From Micromonospora parastrephiae (GTDB lineage Bacteria > Actinomycetota > Actinomycetes > Mycobacteriales > Micromonosporaceae): a stretch of 64,000 nucleotides of DNA. The translations under genes were made by a program, and so were the position numbers. Of the stretch, positions 53,005 through 61,230 are shown in pieces. The first letter of the stretch is position 1, and each line of letters begins with the position of its first letter. The DNA is taken from the NCBI RefSeq assembly GCF_016802865.1, contig NZ_JAEVHM010000001.1, positions 62,001-126,000 of the forward strand, written 5' to 3'. The notes below the pieces were generated by a model. It had not been told where the DNA came from, made no database searches, and saw only the letters and a program-made list of their open reading frames with translations.

Positions 53005-53587
53005 GCTCTGGCGTCGAAGGCCTCTTCTATAGCGCCGTCGACCAGTCCGGCTGGCTGGCGCCGCACCTCGCCGACGTGGTACCCACCCCGCCCCCGCAGC
53101 CGCTCGAGGGCGGGCAGGGTAGCCGATCGCCGTCAGCGACCAGGCCGACGAATACACAGACGGCCGGATCGGACCCCAGCCGGCGGGCCGGTGACCGAAC
53201 GTCCCAGGTCGTGACGGTCGGCCCGGACGCTGCTGTGCTCTTCGCCGACCACTACGTCGACGACGGCCAAGCCCACGCCGCGACGCTCCCGCTCAACGTC
53301 GAGCGATCACCGCCCAGTCGAGGGGCCAGGGCCCCCCGCGCTCACCGGAGACGCAACCGAGCAGCACCGCCACCAGCACCACGAGGGGCAGGCCACCGCC
53401 GGGTGACTTGCCCTTCGTGGGTCGACGTCAACATCGTCAGGCAGCAACCAACCGCCACCAGTCCAGCAGGAGAGCCATGACACCCGCATCGGGAACCCAC
53501 GGCAGCAGGAGAGCGTCAAGGCGCACCGCTGTTACACTCGGCACCAATCTCACGCCGAGCACTCGCTCGTTGTCGAGGTTGTTGGTT
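53005..53587. other. Long leader/intergenic region
   Basis: About 580 bp with no credible gene. Frames are Arg/Pro-rich with poor starts. TTACACT at about 53530 may be a -10 for the leader and regulator that follow. Confidence 0.35.
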
Positions 53588-53639
53588 GGCGGCCGGGGTG
53601 CTGCTGGCACCCGTCCGCGGGTGCATATCCCCGGCCGCC
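53588..53639 (+). promoter_or_regulatory. Nested stem-loop leader before the 53675 regulator
   Basis: The outer stem is GGCGGCCGGGG with CCCCGGCCGCC (perfect 11 bp, 53588-53598 and 53629-53639). Inside it is a second perfect stem, GCACCCG with CGGGTGC (53607-53613, 53618-53624). It ends 36 bp before the start codon. A similar GGCCGGGG/CCCCGGCC stem precedes the paralogue at 59850, which argues for a shared control function. Confidence 0.6.
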
Positions 53640-53674
53640 GCACACTCTGGCCCCCCACCCGAGCAGGAACAGAC

Positions 53675-54394
53675 GTGAGAATTCGGGTTGTCGACGGACG
53701 CCGGATGACCGACCGCGCCGGCGCAGCCGAGTTCACCGGTCGCAGCGAGCACACCATCACGATCCAGACCAGCCCGAAGGCCCGCGCCGACGGATCCGGC
53801 TGGCCCGCCCCAGTCGAAGGCCCCGACGGCGGCCTGCTGTATCCCCTCGACGAACTCGCCGCCACGATCGAAGGCATCGCCGAAGCCGCCCGGGCGCGCG
53901 TCCATTCGATCACGCTCGACGGCGACCCCGACGAGCTGATCTCCGCCGTCGAATTCCGTGGACTCATCGACGCCACGGCCGGTACCTGGTCCAAGTATGT
54001 GGATATGAGCAAAGCAGCCTGGGAGCGCGGCGAGGACGGCTACCTGCCCCGCCCTGACCTCGAAGAGCCTGCTCGAACGCGCGGCGTCACCCGCTCCTGG
54101 GCGCGCCGGCGCGTCGAAACGTGGATCAACAGCCGTCCCGGCCGCAGTGCCGGGGCGGGCCCGCGTGTGCGCACCGAAGAGACCGGCCCGACCGCCGCCA
54201 AATACCGCCGCGTGGCAGCCGCGATCCGGCAGGACATCTCCAAAGGCGCCCTCACCTCAGGACAGCGCCTACCCTCCATGAACGCGCTAAGCACCCAGTA
54301 CGACGTCAGCATGAGCACCATCCAACGCGCGATCGCCGAGCTCCGTAGCGAGGGCGTCCTGACTCGAGGCAGCGACGGCATCACCGTGGCGTAG
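53675..54394 (+). CDS. Transcriptional regulator with C-terminal GntR-type winged helix
   Basis: 239 residues from GTG 53675: VRIRVVDGRRMTDRAGAAEF, then YPLDELAATIEGI. A domain shared with the protein at 59850 follows: DPDELISAVEFRGLIDATAG and TWSKYVDMSKAAWERGEDGY. The last 75 residues are a GntR HTH: KYRRVAAAIRQDISKGALTS, SGQRLPSMNALSTQYDVSMS and STIQRAIAELRSEGVL. It has no ligand-binding partner domain of known type. With its paralogue it probably controls mobile-block genes through the stem-loop leader. Confidence 0.8.
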   Translation: MRIRVVDGRRMTDRAGAAEFTGRSEHTITIQTSPKARADGSGWPAPVEGPDGGLLYPLDELAATIEGIAEAARARVHSITLDGDPDELISAVEFRGLIDATAGTWSKYVDMSKAAWERGEDGYLPRPDLEEPARTRGVTRSWARRRVETWINSRPGRSAGAGPRVRTEETGPTAAKYRRVAAAIRQDISKGALTSGQRLPSMNALSTQYDVSMSTIQRAIAELRSEGVLTRGSDGITVA

Positions 54395-54453
54395 CACGAC
54401 CATCCTGCGACGGAGAGCCGCTGCAGGCTTGCGAACCCTGGGATACTCGATCA

Positions 54454-54816
54454 ATGCGCCGCATCTACGATCCTGACCACACTGCGGACATCCGGCTCCT
54501 CCTACGCAAGCTCGTTATCCGCGGTGTCATCGGTCTTGTCCTCGTCAACATCTTTGCGGTGTTCCCGATGTTTGTGCTCGATGACAGCCGCGAAGCAGCG
54601 ACGGAATCGGACCTCATCGTCTGGATCCTTCGGATCGCCTGGATCTTCATTGCACTGCTCTTCGTCGTTTCGATGGTGAGCCTGGCTTCAGCGGGAATCG
54701 GTTGGATTGCATATCGGAGGCGTCGGGCCGAGTTGGACGCCGCCGGGGCCGAAGCCGTTGGTGAAGTCAGGGCGCGCCTGGCCTACCTGCCCAGCGACGA
54801 CGATCCGAAGTCGTGA
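54454..54816 (+). CDS. Small membrane protein with two helices
   Basis: 120 residues. Helix one spans about residues 22-42 (VIRGVIGLVLVNIFAVFPMF) and helix two about 57-80 (ILRIAWIFIALLFVVSMVSL); the C-terminus is a charged helix (RRRRAELDAAGAEAVG). No family is recognised. GATACT lies 6 bp before the ATG, so the mRNA is probably leaderless. Confidence 0.7.
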   Translation: MRRIYDPDHTADIRLLLRKLVIRGVIGLVLVNIFAVFPMFVLDDSREAATESDLIVWILRIAWIFIALLFVVSMVSLASAGIGWIAYRRRRAELDAAGAEAVGEVRARLAYLPSDDDPKS

Positions 54817-55100
54817 ACGGCACTGCCCCGGGGGTCGAGAAGCTCCGTCGGAGGCCGGGCCTGGCAACCCCTCGGCTGGGTGATACGTCGTGGAGGGCAA
54901 CGCCTTGATGAACCTCGAATCAGCGACGGATGACGCCAAAGAATCACGGTCCGCACCTCAGCCGCCTCGTACCCCCATAGGAGCGAACAGCGCACTGTCG
55001 CCCCACAACAAGCTGCAGGTCGGTTCACAAGCGCCTCCGGCGGGGGCGCTCGGGCTCCGGGATGATCGACCGGAAGTTGCAGGTTCACGGGGGAGGGACG
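54817..55100. other. Gene-free region
   Basis: No credible gene on either strand; it leads into the long palindrome. Confidence 0.4.
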
Positions 55101-55244
55101 GTCGTCCCGCCCACCATCGACCCAAGGCAAGCCGAGCAGGTCAGGGGCAGGGTGGCAAGGTCGTTCGTCCGGCGGGGCGCTCCACCTTGCCACCCTGCCC
55201 CTGACCTGCTCCACAGGTGTTGGGTCGACGGCAGACGGGACGAC
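55101..55244. repeat. 144-bp near-palindrome with 60-bp arms
   Basis: The left arm is 55101-55160, the right arm 55185-55244, the loop 24 bp. Within the arms three blocks pair perfectly: GTCGTCCCG/CGGGACGAC, TCGACCCAA/TTGGGTCGA, and an inner 27-bp block (55134-55160 with 55185-55211). The blocks are equidistant from the centre, so it is one structure. It may be an origin, a partition site, a terminator or a small inverted-repeat element. Confidence 0.85.
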
Positions 55245-55314
55245 AGCCGGACGTAGGTGCGAAGCCCCAGCACAGTAGCGCCCCTTATCTCAAGAAGCAC
55301 CTTGGCCATCATCA

Positions 55315-55343
55315 TACCCATTCCCGGTTCAATGCTGTATGAT
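55315..55343 (+). promoter_or_regulatory. Promoter of the PP2C-type gene (TATGAT class)
   Basis: -10 TATGAT preceded by AATGCTG and followed by TATAG, with a poor -35 (TACCCA, 17 bp upstream). The extended -10 likely compensates for it. Confidence 0.6.
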
Positions 55344-55397
55344 TATAGCATCAGGTCCACATGGCCCACGTTCGCACGAGAAGAAAGGCCTCGCCAC

Positions 55398-56324
55398 ATG
55401 GACGCCAACGACGTTGACCGCGACCCTTACATCCGATGGGACGACACCTGGCAGAAGAACATGACCCGCTGCATCGCCTGCGGGTTTGAATGGTTCTTCC
55501 ACGTTCCCGAACGCCGCTGGCCACACCTGTGCGTGGACTGCGCCGATGCCGCAGCCCGCTACCCGGACAACCTCCTGCACTCGGCCGCAATCGCCTACGA
55601 CCAGGGCCCCCGCCAGGTACACGCCGACGCCGCCGCGGTCTATCGCGACCCAAGCACCGGCCGGCAGGGTTTCTGCGTCACGGACGGCATCGGCGACGAC
55701 TACGAGCCGGCCACCGCGGCTTACACGGCCGCATGGTCGGCGGCGGCTGCGGCCGCGACGGGTGGAGCCGCCGCCGGCCTGCACGCCGCCCGCGCCATCT
55801 GGCACCGCCACTACGACCACGCCCCGGCAGGCCAGGAGGGCAACGCAGTTGCCGTCGTCGCCGCCCCGATCGACACCGCCAACGGCGGAGGCTACGACAT
55901 CGCCTGGTGCGGAGACGCCCGCGCGTACACCTACGAGGCCGCCACACTGACGCAGATCACCACCGACCACACCGAAGCGCAGCACATGCGCGACACCGGC
56001 ATGCCCGCCGAATGGATCGGCCCGCGCGCAGAGAACACCATCCGCGCCTCGGTCGGGCGGGGCGAGATCGCCAGCGTCCGCGTCCTCGGCCCGATCGGCC
56101 GGCTACTGCTGTGCAGCGACGGCGTGCACCGTCAACTCTCCCCCGACGCGATGACGCGAATTCTGCGCGTGCACGCGAGCCCCCGCAGCGCCGCCACCCG
56201 CCTGATACGGGCCGCGCGCCAGGCCGGCAGCACCGACAACGCGACCGCCCTCGTGATCGACCTGCCCGCGAGCGCGAACAGCCGCTACCACCGCCCCGAT
56301 GCCGACTCGCGCCAACCTAGCTAG
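55398..56324 (+). CDS. PP2C-type (PPM) protein phosphatase with N-terminal zinc ribbon
   Basis: 308 residues from ATG 55398. CIACGFEW and CVDCADAA (CxxC..CxxC) form a likely zinc ribbon at residues 18-48. The PPM phosphatase domain has all key motifs: VTDGIGDDYE (metal Asp), AWCGDARAYTYEA with LTQITTDH, LLLCSDGVHRQL and STDNATALVIDL. A typical Gly-rich DGMGGH motif is replaced by DGIGDD. It acts on Ser/Thr-phosphorylated proteins, but no kinase is in the window. Its last 100 bases are repeated at 60618. Confidence 0.85.
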   Translation: MDANDVDRDPYIRWDDTWQKNMTRCIACGFEWFFHVPERRWPHLCVDCADAAARYPDNLLHSAAIAYDQGPRQVHADAAAVYRDPSTGRQGFCVTDGIGDDYEPATAAYTAAWSAAAAAATGGAAAGLHAARAIWHRHYDHAPAGQEGNAVAVVAAPIDTANGGGYDIAWCGDARAYTYEAATLTQITTDHTEAQHMRDTGMPAEWIGPRAENTIRASVGRGEIASVRVLGPIGRLLLCSDGVHRQLSPDAMTRILRVHASPRSAATRLIRAARQAGSTDNATALVIDLPASANSRYHRPDADSRQPS

Positions 56325-56335
56325 TGCTGTATGAT
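56307..56335 (+). promoter_or_regulatory. Promoter after the PP2C-type gene (TATGAT class)
   Basis: -35 TCGCGC, 17-bp spacer, -10 TATGAT in TAGTGCTGTATGATTATAG. It overlaps the stop of the PP2C gene, so transcription of the next genes restarts here. Confidence 0.7.
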
Positions 56336-56448
56336 TATAGGTGAGAACTCCCTGCGACCTTAGCAGGGTGCAATTCAAGAGAGCGAACAGAACGACAGCC
56401 CGAAACGCTCACACCAGGAACCCCCAACCGGAGAGGACCCGACGCGAG

Positions 56449-56988
56449 ATGACCAAGGACGCAGGCACGACCACCATGGAGCGCAAGACGGCCGTCGAGG
56501 AACTGCACCTGTTCCACTACCTGACCCACAGCCTGCTCGTGACCATCCAGATTGTCGCCGCCGATACCTGTCCCGAAGGGATCGACCACACCCACACGCC
56601 GGACGGGCAGCACCTGTACCGCCGCACCGAAATGTTCACCGTCCGCGACGACGCCGAGCGTCGCGTCTCGCAGCACCTCGGCGACTTCGTCGACGACCGG
56701 ACCATCTTCGACGCCGTGACGCTCGTCCGCCACGAGACGGAGCCCAGCGGACGCCCCTACGCCGTGAAGATCGACGCCACCAATGGCGCGGACGGCAACC
56801 CCCGGCGCGGCTGGATGATCTACACACCCGCTGGCCGGTACCTCGGTTTCATCACCGAGACCACCGAGGACCGCGCCGGACGAAACCCGCTCGCGGCAGC
56901 CGGCGAGGCCCTGGAATTGTGCACCGTGCCCGCCACCGCCCGGTTTTACCAGACCTGCTTGCAGGAGCAGTACCCGCACGCCGGCTGA
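56449..56988 (+). CDS. Hypothetical protein, 179 residues
   Basis: Starts MTKDAGTTTMERKTAVEELH behind GGAGAGGA. Beta-rich, with RTEMFTVRDDAERRVSQHLG and DAVTLVRHETEPSGRPYAVK, and near the end ETTEDRAGRNPLAAAGEALE. Soluble, no family recognised. It is expressed from the promoter at 56307 after a leader of about 110 nt. Confidence 0.7.
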   Translation: MTKDAGTTTMERKTAVEELHLFHYLTHSLLVTIQIVAADTCPEGIDHTHTPDGQHLYRRTEMFTVRDDAERRVSQHLGDFVDDRTIFDAVTLVRHETEPSGRPYAVKIDATNGADGNPRRGWMIYTPAGRYLGFITETTEDRAGRNPLAAAGEALELCTVPATARFYQTCLQEQYPHAG

Positions 56989-57013
56989 CCAGCCTCCACC
57001 CCGGAGGCAGGTC

Positions 57014-57042
57014 AGCAAAGGGGCCGTTAGGCCCGGTTTGCT
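57014..57042 (+). terminator. Terminator after the 56449 gene
   Basis: AGCAAAGGGGCC and GGCCCGGTTTGCT form a stem around GTTA (two mismatched bases). It lies 25 bp after the stop and directly before a TAGTAGGGCTCAATTG promoter-like sequence (57041-57056). Confidence 0.55.
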
Positions 57043-57252
57043 AGTAGGGCTCAATTGCATTCGAGCGCGACGGGACGCAGATTCGATCGCTCGCCCAGAA
57101 CCCCACAGGGAGAGGCGCCAGCGACGCCGCTCGCGGCCCAATCCGCGTCCGCCGCGCCGCCGAGCGGCGCAGCCTGAATGCCTCGTCGCGTCGGCTTGGA
57201 CCCCGACCGCCGACGAGGCCAGCCCACCCATCCCACACAGAAAGGGCAGCCC

Positions 57253-57444
57253 ATGACGCTGACCAGCGACAGTCACCCGATCGACATCCCCGCGCGCTAC
57301 CTGCGCATGCAGCTCGAAGCCGTGCCCGCCACACCCGCCGGAGGATGGGAGACGGGAGCCACCGAGCACGCCCGGAACCTTGCCGTCAGCCTGTGCGACG
57401 TTTTGAACGGCGCGACCTGGCAGGCAATCACCCGGTACCGCTAG
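57253..57444 (+). CDS. Small hypothetical protein, 63 residues
   Basis: Starts MTLTSDSHPIDIPARYLRMQ behind AAAGGG and ends NGATWQAITRYR. Compact and protein-like, with no membrane segment. It sits 12 bp before the next start, so both probably form one transcript. Confidence 0.55.
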   Translation: MTLTSDSHPIDIPARYLRMQLEAVPATPAGGWETGATEHARNLAVSLCDVLNGATWQAITRYR

Positions 57445-57456
57445 GAGCCCCACCCC

Positions 57457-57777
57457 TTGGTAGAGCAGCGCTTTGACACCTTCGTCATGATCGACGGACG
57501 CCGCCTGGTCGCGGTGTCGCACCGGTGCCCACCCGGCACCGTGCGCGATCTATGGAACGTCCGCGTGAACGGGCGCGCGATCGGGCATCGGACGTTCCCC
57601 CACGAGGTACCGCACTCCGTCGAGGTCATCAGCCGCAGCGTCTGGCGACACCTGCACGGCATTGCCGTCGATGACTGCGACACTCCCGGCTGCCACGGCA
57701 CCGCCACCATGGCCACCTGGGGCCACCAGTCGTGGTGCCACACCTGCGCAAAACGGTTCGCCCTCACCGGACAGTGA
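57457..57777 (+). CDS. Small hypothetical protein with C-terminal Cys set
   Basis: 106 residues from a TTG with AGGAG upstream (LVEQRFDTFVMIDGRRLVAV). The C-terminal region CDTPGCHG and WCHTCAKRF gives CxxxxC and CxxC, a likely zinc ribbon; the rest is beta-rich. No family is recognised. Confidence 0.6.
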   Translation: MVEQRFDTFVMIDGRRLVAVSHRCPPGTVRDLWNVRVNGRAIGHRTFPHEVPHSVEVISRSVWRHLHGIAVDDCDTPGCHGTATMATWGHQSWCHTCAKRFALTGQ

Positions 57778-57931
57778 GCCTGACGACCACATCGGCCGCC
57801 CCACCACGACCCCGACCGAAGGCGTTCCATTCTCGACCTGCCCGACTTCCGGCGGCACGACGCACACGGCAATGGCATGAACCCGGCGGAGACCCTGCGC
57901 ACCGCCGGGGACGCGAGCATCTGAACCATCG

Positions 57932-57961
57932 TTGCGCCATCCCCGCTTAGTAGGGTACAAT
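57932..57961 (+). promoter_or_regulatory. Promoter with TACAAT -10
   Basis: -35 TTGCGC, 18-bp spacer, -10 TACAAT within TAGTAGGGTACAATT; a similar TAGTAGGGCTCAATT lies at 57041. Leads into the gene at 58035. Confidence 0.55.
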
Positions 57962-58034
57962 TAAATGGTTGGAGCGAGGGACGGCAACCCGAACTCCGAC
58001 CAGGAACCCACCGACCGACGAGAAGGAGCACGGC

Positions 58035-58622
58035 ATGACCAGCATCGAGCGCGTCCGGATCCTGCACGGCCACACCAGCCCCGACACCGCCTACCAGGTC
58101 GACGACTACCCCTACAGCTACACGCTGCGCTGCACGATCCGCTACTGGATCGAGACGGCGACCAAGGGCGCCAAGAAGGGTGAGCAGCGATTCATGTCGC
58201 AGACCACCAACCCGAAGCGTCCGGGTGAGCCCTGGAACAAGCCCAAGGGCGACACCTACAACCTGATGCAGGTGATGTACCTCGACGGGAACGAACACGT
58301 CCAGACGTGGGGCGTCAGCGCGTACGGCATCTCGCCGGAGGGCGACGCGGTGTTCCGCCTCAAGGGCCTGTATGACCAGCTCACCGACGCGCAGCGCGCC
58401 GCGTACGACCAGCTGATCGCGATCGCCAAGCGGTACCCGGACAGCTGGCAGAGCTGGGAGAACAAGGTGACCGCTGTCGCCGAGTACCTGCGCGCAGGCG
58501 GGGGCGAGCCTGAGCCGGTCAACGGCGTGTGGATCTCCCCGGACGGCGAGCGGCACCACCTCGGCAGCGAGCGCGACACCGCCGCGTGCCTCGCCATCGC
58601 CCGCCAGCGCCTCTCCTCCTGA
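58035..58622 (+). CDS. Hypothetical protein, 195 residues
   Basis: From ATG 58035 with AGAAGGAG upstream: MTSIERVRILHGHTSPDTAY, then RYWIETATKGAKKGEQRFMS and YDQLTDAQRAAYDQLIAIAK. Soluble, with no signal peptide; the N-terminal half is beta-rich, the C-terminal half helical. Some phage and plasmid accessory proteins have this make-up, but no named family is recognised. Confidence 0.7.
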   Translation: MTSIERVRILHGHTSPDTAYQVDDYPYSYTLRCTIRYWIETATKGAKKGEQRFMSQTTNPKRPGEPWNKPKGDTYNLMQVMYLDGNEHVQTWGVSAYGISPEGDAVFRLKGLYDQLTDAQRAAYDQLIAIAKRYPDSWQSWENKVTAVAEYLRAGGGEPEPVNGVWISPDGERHHLGSERDTAACLAIARQRLSS

Positions 58623-59025
58623 CCCCTCGCGTCGCGCCCGGAGCACCCCGGGCGGCCGACCCCGGCCCGTCGCGGTCGGGGCGGGACCGGAGCGGCACGC
58701 GCCGCTGCGGGAGGCCGATCCGACGCGCATCGAGCGCGCCGAATCCGGACGAGGGGCGCTCACGCTCCCCCTCGCCTCCCCCGGCTACCGTGCCCGGCGC
58801 CGTCCGCTGCTCACCCCTAACCACCACGCCAGGAACCCATGAGGCCACACACCCCGGCGTCGGCCCCGGCAGCCGCCGAGCGTCGCCTGCCGTTCCGGCG
58901 CCCGCCTAGACGCACGGGATGCGCGAAGTACGCCCCACACCAGCGACCACCCGCAGACGAACTCAGCAGCCCGCCGGTAATCGGCCGAGCCCCGAACCAT
59001 GAACTCCCACCGAAAGGGACACGCC
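58623..59025. other. Gene-free region
   Basis: About 400 bp with GC-rich inverted segments near 58640-58700 and no good gene. A frame from ATG 58839 (AGGAA before it) is Arg/Pro-rich and overlaps the next gene in another frame, so it was not accepted. Confidence 0.35.
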
Positions 59026-59490
59026 ATGCCCACGCCCCCACCCACGCCGCCCGCCAGCGCCCAACCCGACCCAGCAGGCCTGCACGTCGTCCACTACTCC
59101 GGGAGCATGAACGACGGCACGAACGCCAAAGTTCCCCCCGCTCGCCTGCCCGACGTCTCGGGTCGCTGGGCCGGCGCCACCGATGCCGAGCAAAAGATGC
59201 TAGTCGGACAGGCACACGCCGAGGCCATCGACGAGGACGGCGACCGCAACGCCCGCGAGTTCGACCGGGTCCAGTACGTCTACAACGAGGCGGTGGGCTA
59301 CCGCGGCGAGGTTGCTGAACACGTCGACGCGCGCACGGTCAGCGTGGTCTTCTCGTTCCCCGCAGACGGCGTTGGCCGCTCAATGCCGATTCGCGACGAA
59401 GCAGGCCGCATCCGCATCTGCGAAACGGACGGCAACCGCGTCGGGTGGGCACGGCTGACCGAGTTCGAGTGGACCGACACACTGCCGTGA
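59026..59490 (+). CDS. Hypothetical protein, 154 residues
   Basis: ATG 59026 with GAAAGGGA seven bases upstream (MPTPPPTPPASAQPDPAGLH). After a Pro-rich start it reads VHYSGSMNDGTNAKVPPARL and ATDAEQKMLVGQAHAEAIDE, then a beta-rich part ending VGWARLTEFEWTDTLP. No family is recognised. Confidence 0.62.
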   Translation: MPTPPPTPPASAQPDPAGLHVVHYSGSMNDGTNAKVPPARLPDVSGRWAGATDAEQKMLVGQAHAEAIDEDGDRNAREFDRVQYVYNEAVGYRGEVAEHVDARTVSVVFSFPADGVGRSMPIRDEAGRIRICETDGNRVGWARLTEFEWTDTLP

Positions 59491-59758
59491 AATACATCGC
59501 TGGCTGCGACACTAGATAGCCGACTGTCTCACCGAATCCCGCGCGGTCGAATGTTCTCCTCTCCCGGCCGCCGGCTCTTTGATCAGCGCCGCCGAGGCGT
59601 ACCGGCAGCTCGGCCATCCCGTTGGAGGTGACCAGTCCCAACCGAAGCCGGCCGGCCTGACCGCGACACAGCCCCTACCCCTGCCACCAGCACACGCCCA
59701 ACCGCTACCATCGAAAACTCCTCGACCGGATCCTTCCGCGTCGGGGGTTCCTGAGGAC

Positions 59759-59810
59759 GGCCGGGGCTTTGCCGGCCCTCGGCCGCAAGGCCAAGGGTTT
59801 AGCCCCGGCC
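59759..59810 (+). promoter_or_regulatory. Stem-loop leader before the 59850 paralogue
   Basis: GGCCGGGGC (59759-59767) pairs with GCCCCGGCC (59802-59810). Inside, CGGCC and GGCCG form a second short stem. The structure and GGCCGGGG/CCCCGGCC sequence match the leader at 53588, and both end 36-40 bp before a paralogous gene. Confidence 0.6.
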
Positions 59811-59849
59811 ATCCGCGGTATCGGGGCCGACCCCGCGAACGGGGGCACG

Positions 59850-60506
59850 ATGGAGATCCGCACCGTCAACGGACACCGCGCCACCGACCGCGCGGGCGCC
59901 GCCGAGGTGCTGGGCCTCTCCACCCAGACCATCGGCCTGTACGCCTCGCCCAAACAACGACCCACCACCGGTTTCCCCGCACCCATCGAAACCGAGGATC
60001 GGCGCGACTGGTACACCCTCGACGACCTCGACGCCTACGCCGAAACCCAGCACCAACGCGCCACCTCACCCCGCCGGGCCCCCGCCTGGCTACGCGATGG
60101 CCACCCCGACGAGCTGCTTGCCGCCACCACCTTCCGCGCGGCCGCCAAGGTCTCGCAGGGCACCTGGAAGCGATACGTCCAGCTCTCCCGACCGGACTGG
60201 GACGCCGGCACCGACGGCTACCTACCCAAGCCCGACGACGAAGAGGACTACCGCGGCACCGGCAAGCTGTACTCCTGGACCCGCCACCGCATGATCCACT
60301 GGCTCGACAACCGCACCGGCGAACGCCACGGCGCCGGCCGTAAACCCGGCCCTACCCCCACCGTCGACGACGCAATCGCCGCCATCCACGCCGCAGACAC
60401 CAAGATGACCGGCGCGACACTCGCCCAAGCCCTCGGCGTCAACCTCCGGTCAGCGCAGCGGCTCCTACGGCTGGCCCGCGAACGCCTCGCCGCCACACAA
60501 CGCTAG
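59850..60506 (+). CDS. DNA-binding protein, paralogue of the 53675 regulator
   Basis: 218 residues: MEIRTVNGHRATDRAGAAEV (like VRIRVVDGRRMTDRAGAAEF at 53675), then DELLAATTFRAAAKVSQGTW and KRYVQLSRPDWDAGTDGYLP, which match the same middle domain. The C-terminus has another HTH (AIAAIHAADTKMTGATLAQA, GVNLRSAQRLLRLARERLAA) instead of the GntR type. So a common N-terminal part has been joined to different DNA-binding ends. A MerR/excisionase-like first domain is possible. Confidence 0.8.
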   Translation: MEIRTVNGHRATDRAGAAEVLGLSTQTIGLYASPKQRPTTGFPAPIETEDRRDWYTLDDLDAYAETQHQRATSPRRAPAWLRDGHPDELLAATTFRAAAKVSQGTWKRYVQLSRPDWDAGTDGYLPKPDDEEDYRGTGKLYSWTRHRMIHWLDNRTGERHGAGRKPGPTPTVDDAIAAIHAADTKMTGATLAQALGVNLRSAQRLLRLARERLAATQR

Positions 60507-60617
60507 CCGGCCAGGCCAGGCGAAGCCACGACCCGGTCGAGCTCTCCCCCTGGCCCTCCAACCTGGCGCCACATCCACACCCGCACGGCACCAGGAACAG
60601 TGCGCATCACATCACGC

Positions 60618-60726
60618 ACGCGCCGGCAGCACTGGCAACGCGACGGCCTCCGCGATCGGCCTCCCCGCAAGCGCGAACAACCGATACGAACGCCCAGTCG
60701 CCGATTCGCAACCACACCCCAAATAG
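60618..60726 (+). pseudogene. Duplicated C-terminal remnant of the PP2C-type gene
   Basis: Reads AGSTGNATASAIGLPASANN then RYERPVADSQPHP and a stop, matching AGSTDNATALVIDLPASANS RYHRPDADSRQPS at the end of the gene at 55398. The TATGAT promoter that follows is also present at both places, so a segment containing gene end plus promoter was copied. Confidence 0.7.
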
Positions 60727-60734
60727 TGTATGAT
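60706..60734 (+). promoter_or_regulatory. Promoter in the duplicated segment (TATGAT class)
   Basis: -35 TCGCAA, 17-bp spacer, -10 TATGAT in AATAGTGTATGATTAGAG. Copy of the promoter at 56307. Confidence 0.65.
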
Positions 60735-60808
60735 TAGAGTGTAAGCAGTTAGCGCGCAGCGACCTGAACGGAGACCCCTCCACCCATCCGCAACGACCAG
60801 ACGACCGC

Positions 60809-61036
60809 ATGACAGAAGACCGTTTCAGCTACCGGCCGCACGCACGCAGCGCCGACCGCAGCGAGGGCGCGGACCCTCTCCGCAGCCGACGCAGCACCTG
60901 CCCGCGCCCGACAGTGCGTGCCGGTCGAGCTGCCGCTCAGCCGCGGAGCTGGCACCGGACAGGTATGCGGTCACCGCCGATGTCGAACCAACCGATCCAC
61001 GTGCCCGACTACGGAGCCGGCCGGACGGGCCAATGA
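60809..61036 (+). CDS. Possible small protein, 75 residues
   Basis: ATG at 60809, 75 bases after the promoter; reads MTEDRFSYRPHARSADRSEG and ends PIHVPDYGAGRTGQ. Arg-rich and without a clear ribosome site, so doubtful. Confidence 0.3.
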   Translation: MTEDRFSYRPHARSADRSEGADPLRSRRSTCPRPTVRAGRAAAQPRSWHRTGMRSPPMSNQPIHVPDYGAGRTGQ

Positions 61037-61052
61037 AGATCCACGACCCGCC

Positions 61053-61080
61053 TTGCAGACCCTTCGCAGTGCTGCATGAT
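61053..61080 (+). promoter_or_regulatory. Promoter (TATGAT-class variant)
   Basis: -35 TTGCAG, 16-bp spacer, -10 CATGAT in AGTGCTGCATGATTATAGG, preceding the gene at 61231. Confidence 0.6.
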
Positions 61081-61230
61081 TATAGGTCTTCGGCACTGCT
61101 AACACCCCCCGCATGGCGGCGATGCCGGACCCCACCAGCGTCGCTCACCCACCTGGCAAAGGACGTGACCGGCCGCCGCCTCTCACCCGCAGTCGCGCAT
61201 CAGCCACCAGATCACCGAGGTGTTCCCCCT

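Noticed and set aside
55062..55256. Short plus-strand frame across the palindrome
   Set aside because: Coding is explained by the symmetric repeat, which gives open frames on both strands.
58839..59318. Arg/Pro-rich plus-strand frame from ATG 58839
   Set aside because: Overlaps the better gene at 59026 in another frame and is low in hydrophobic residues.
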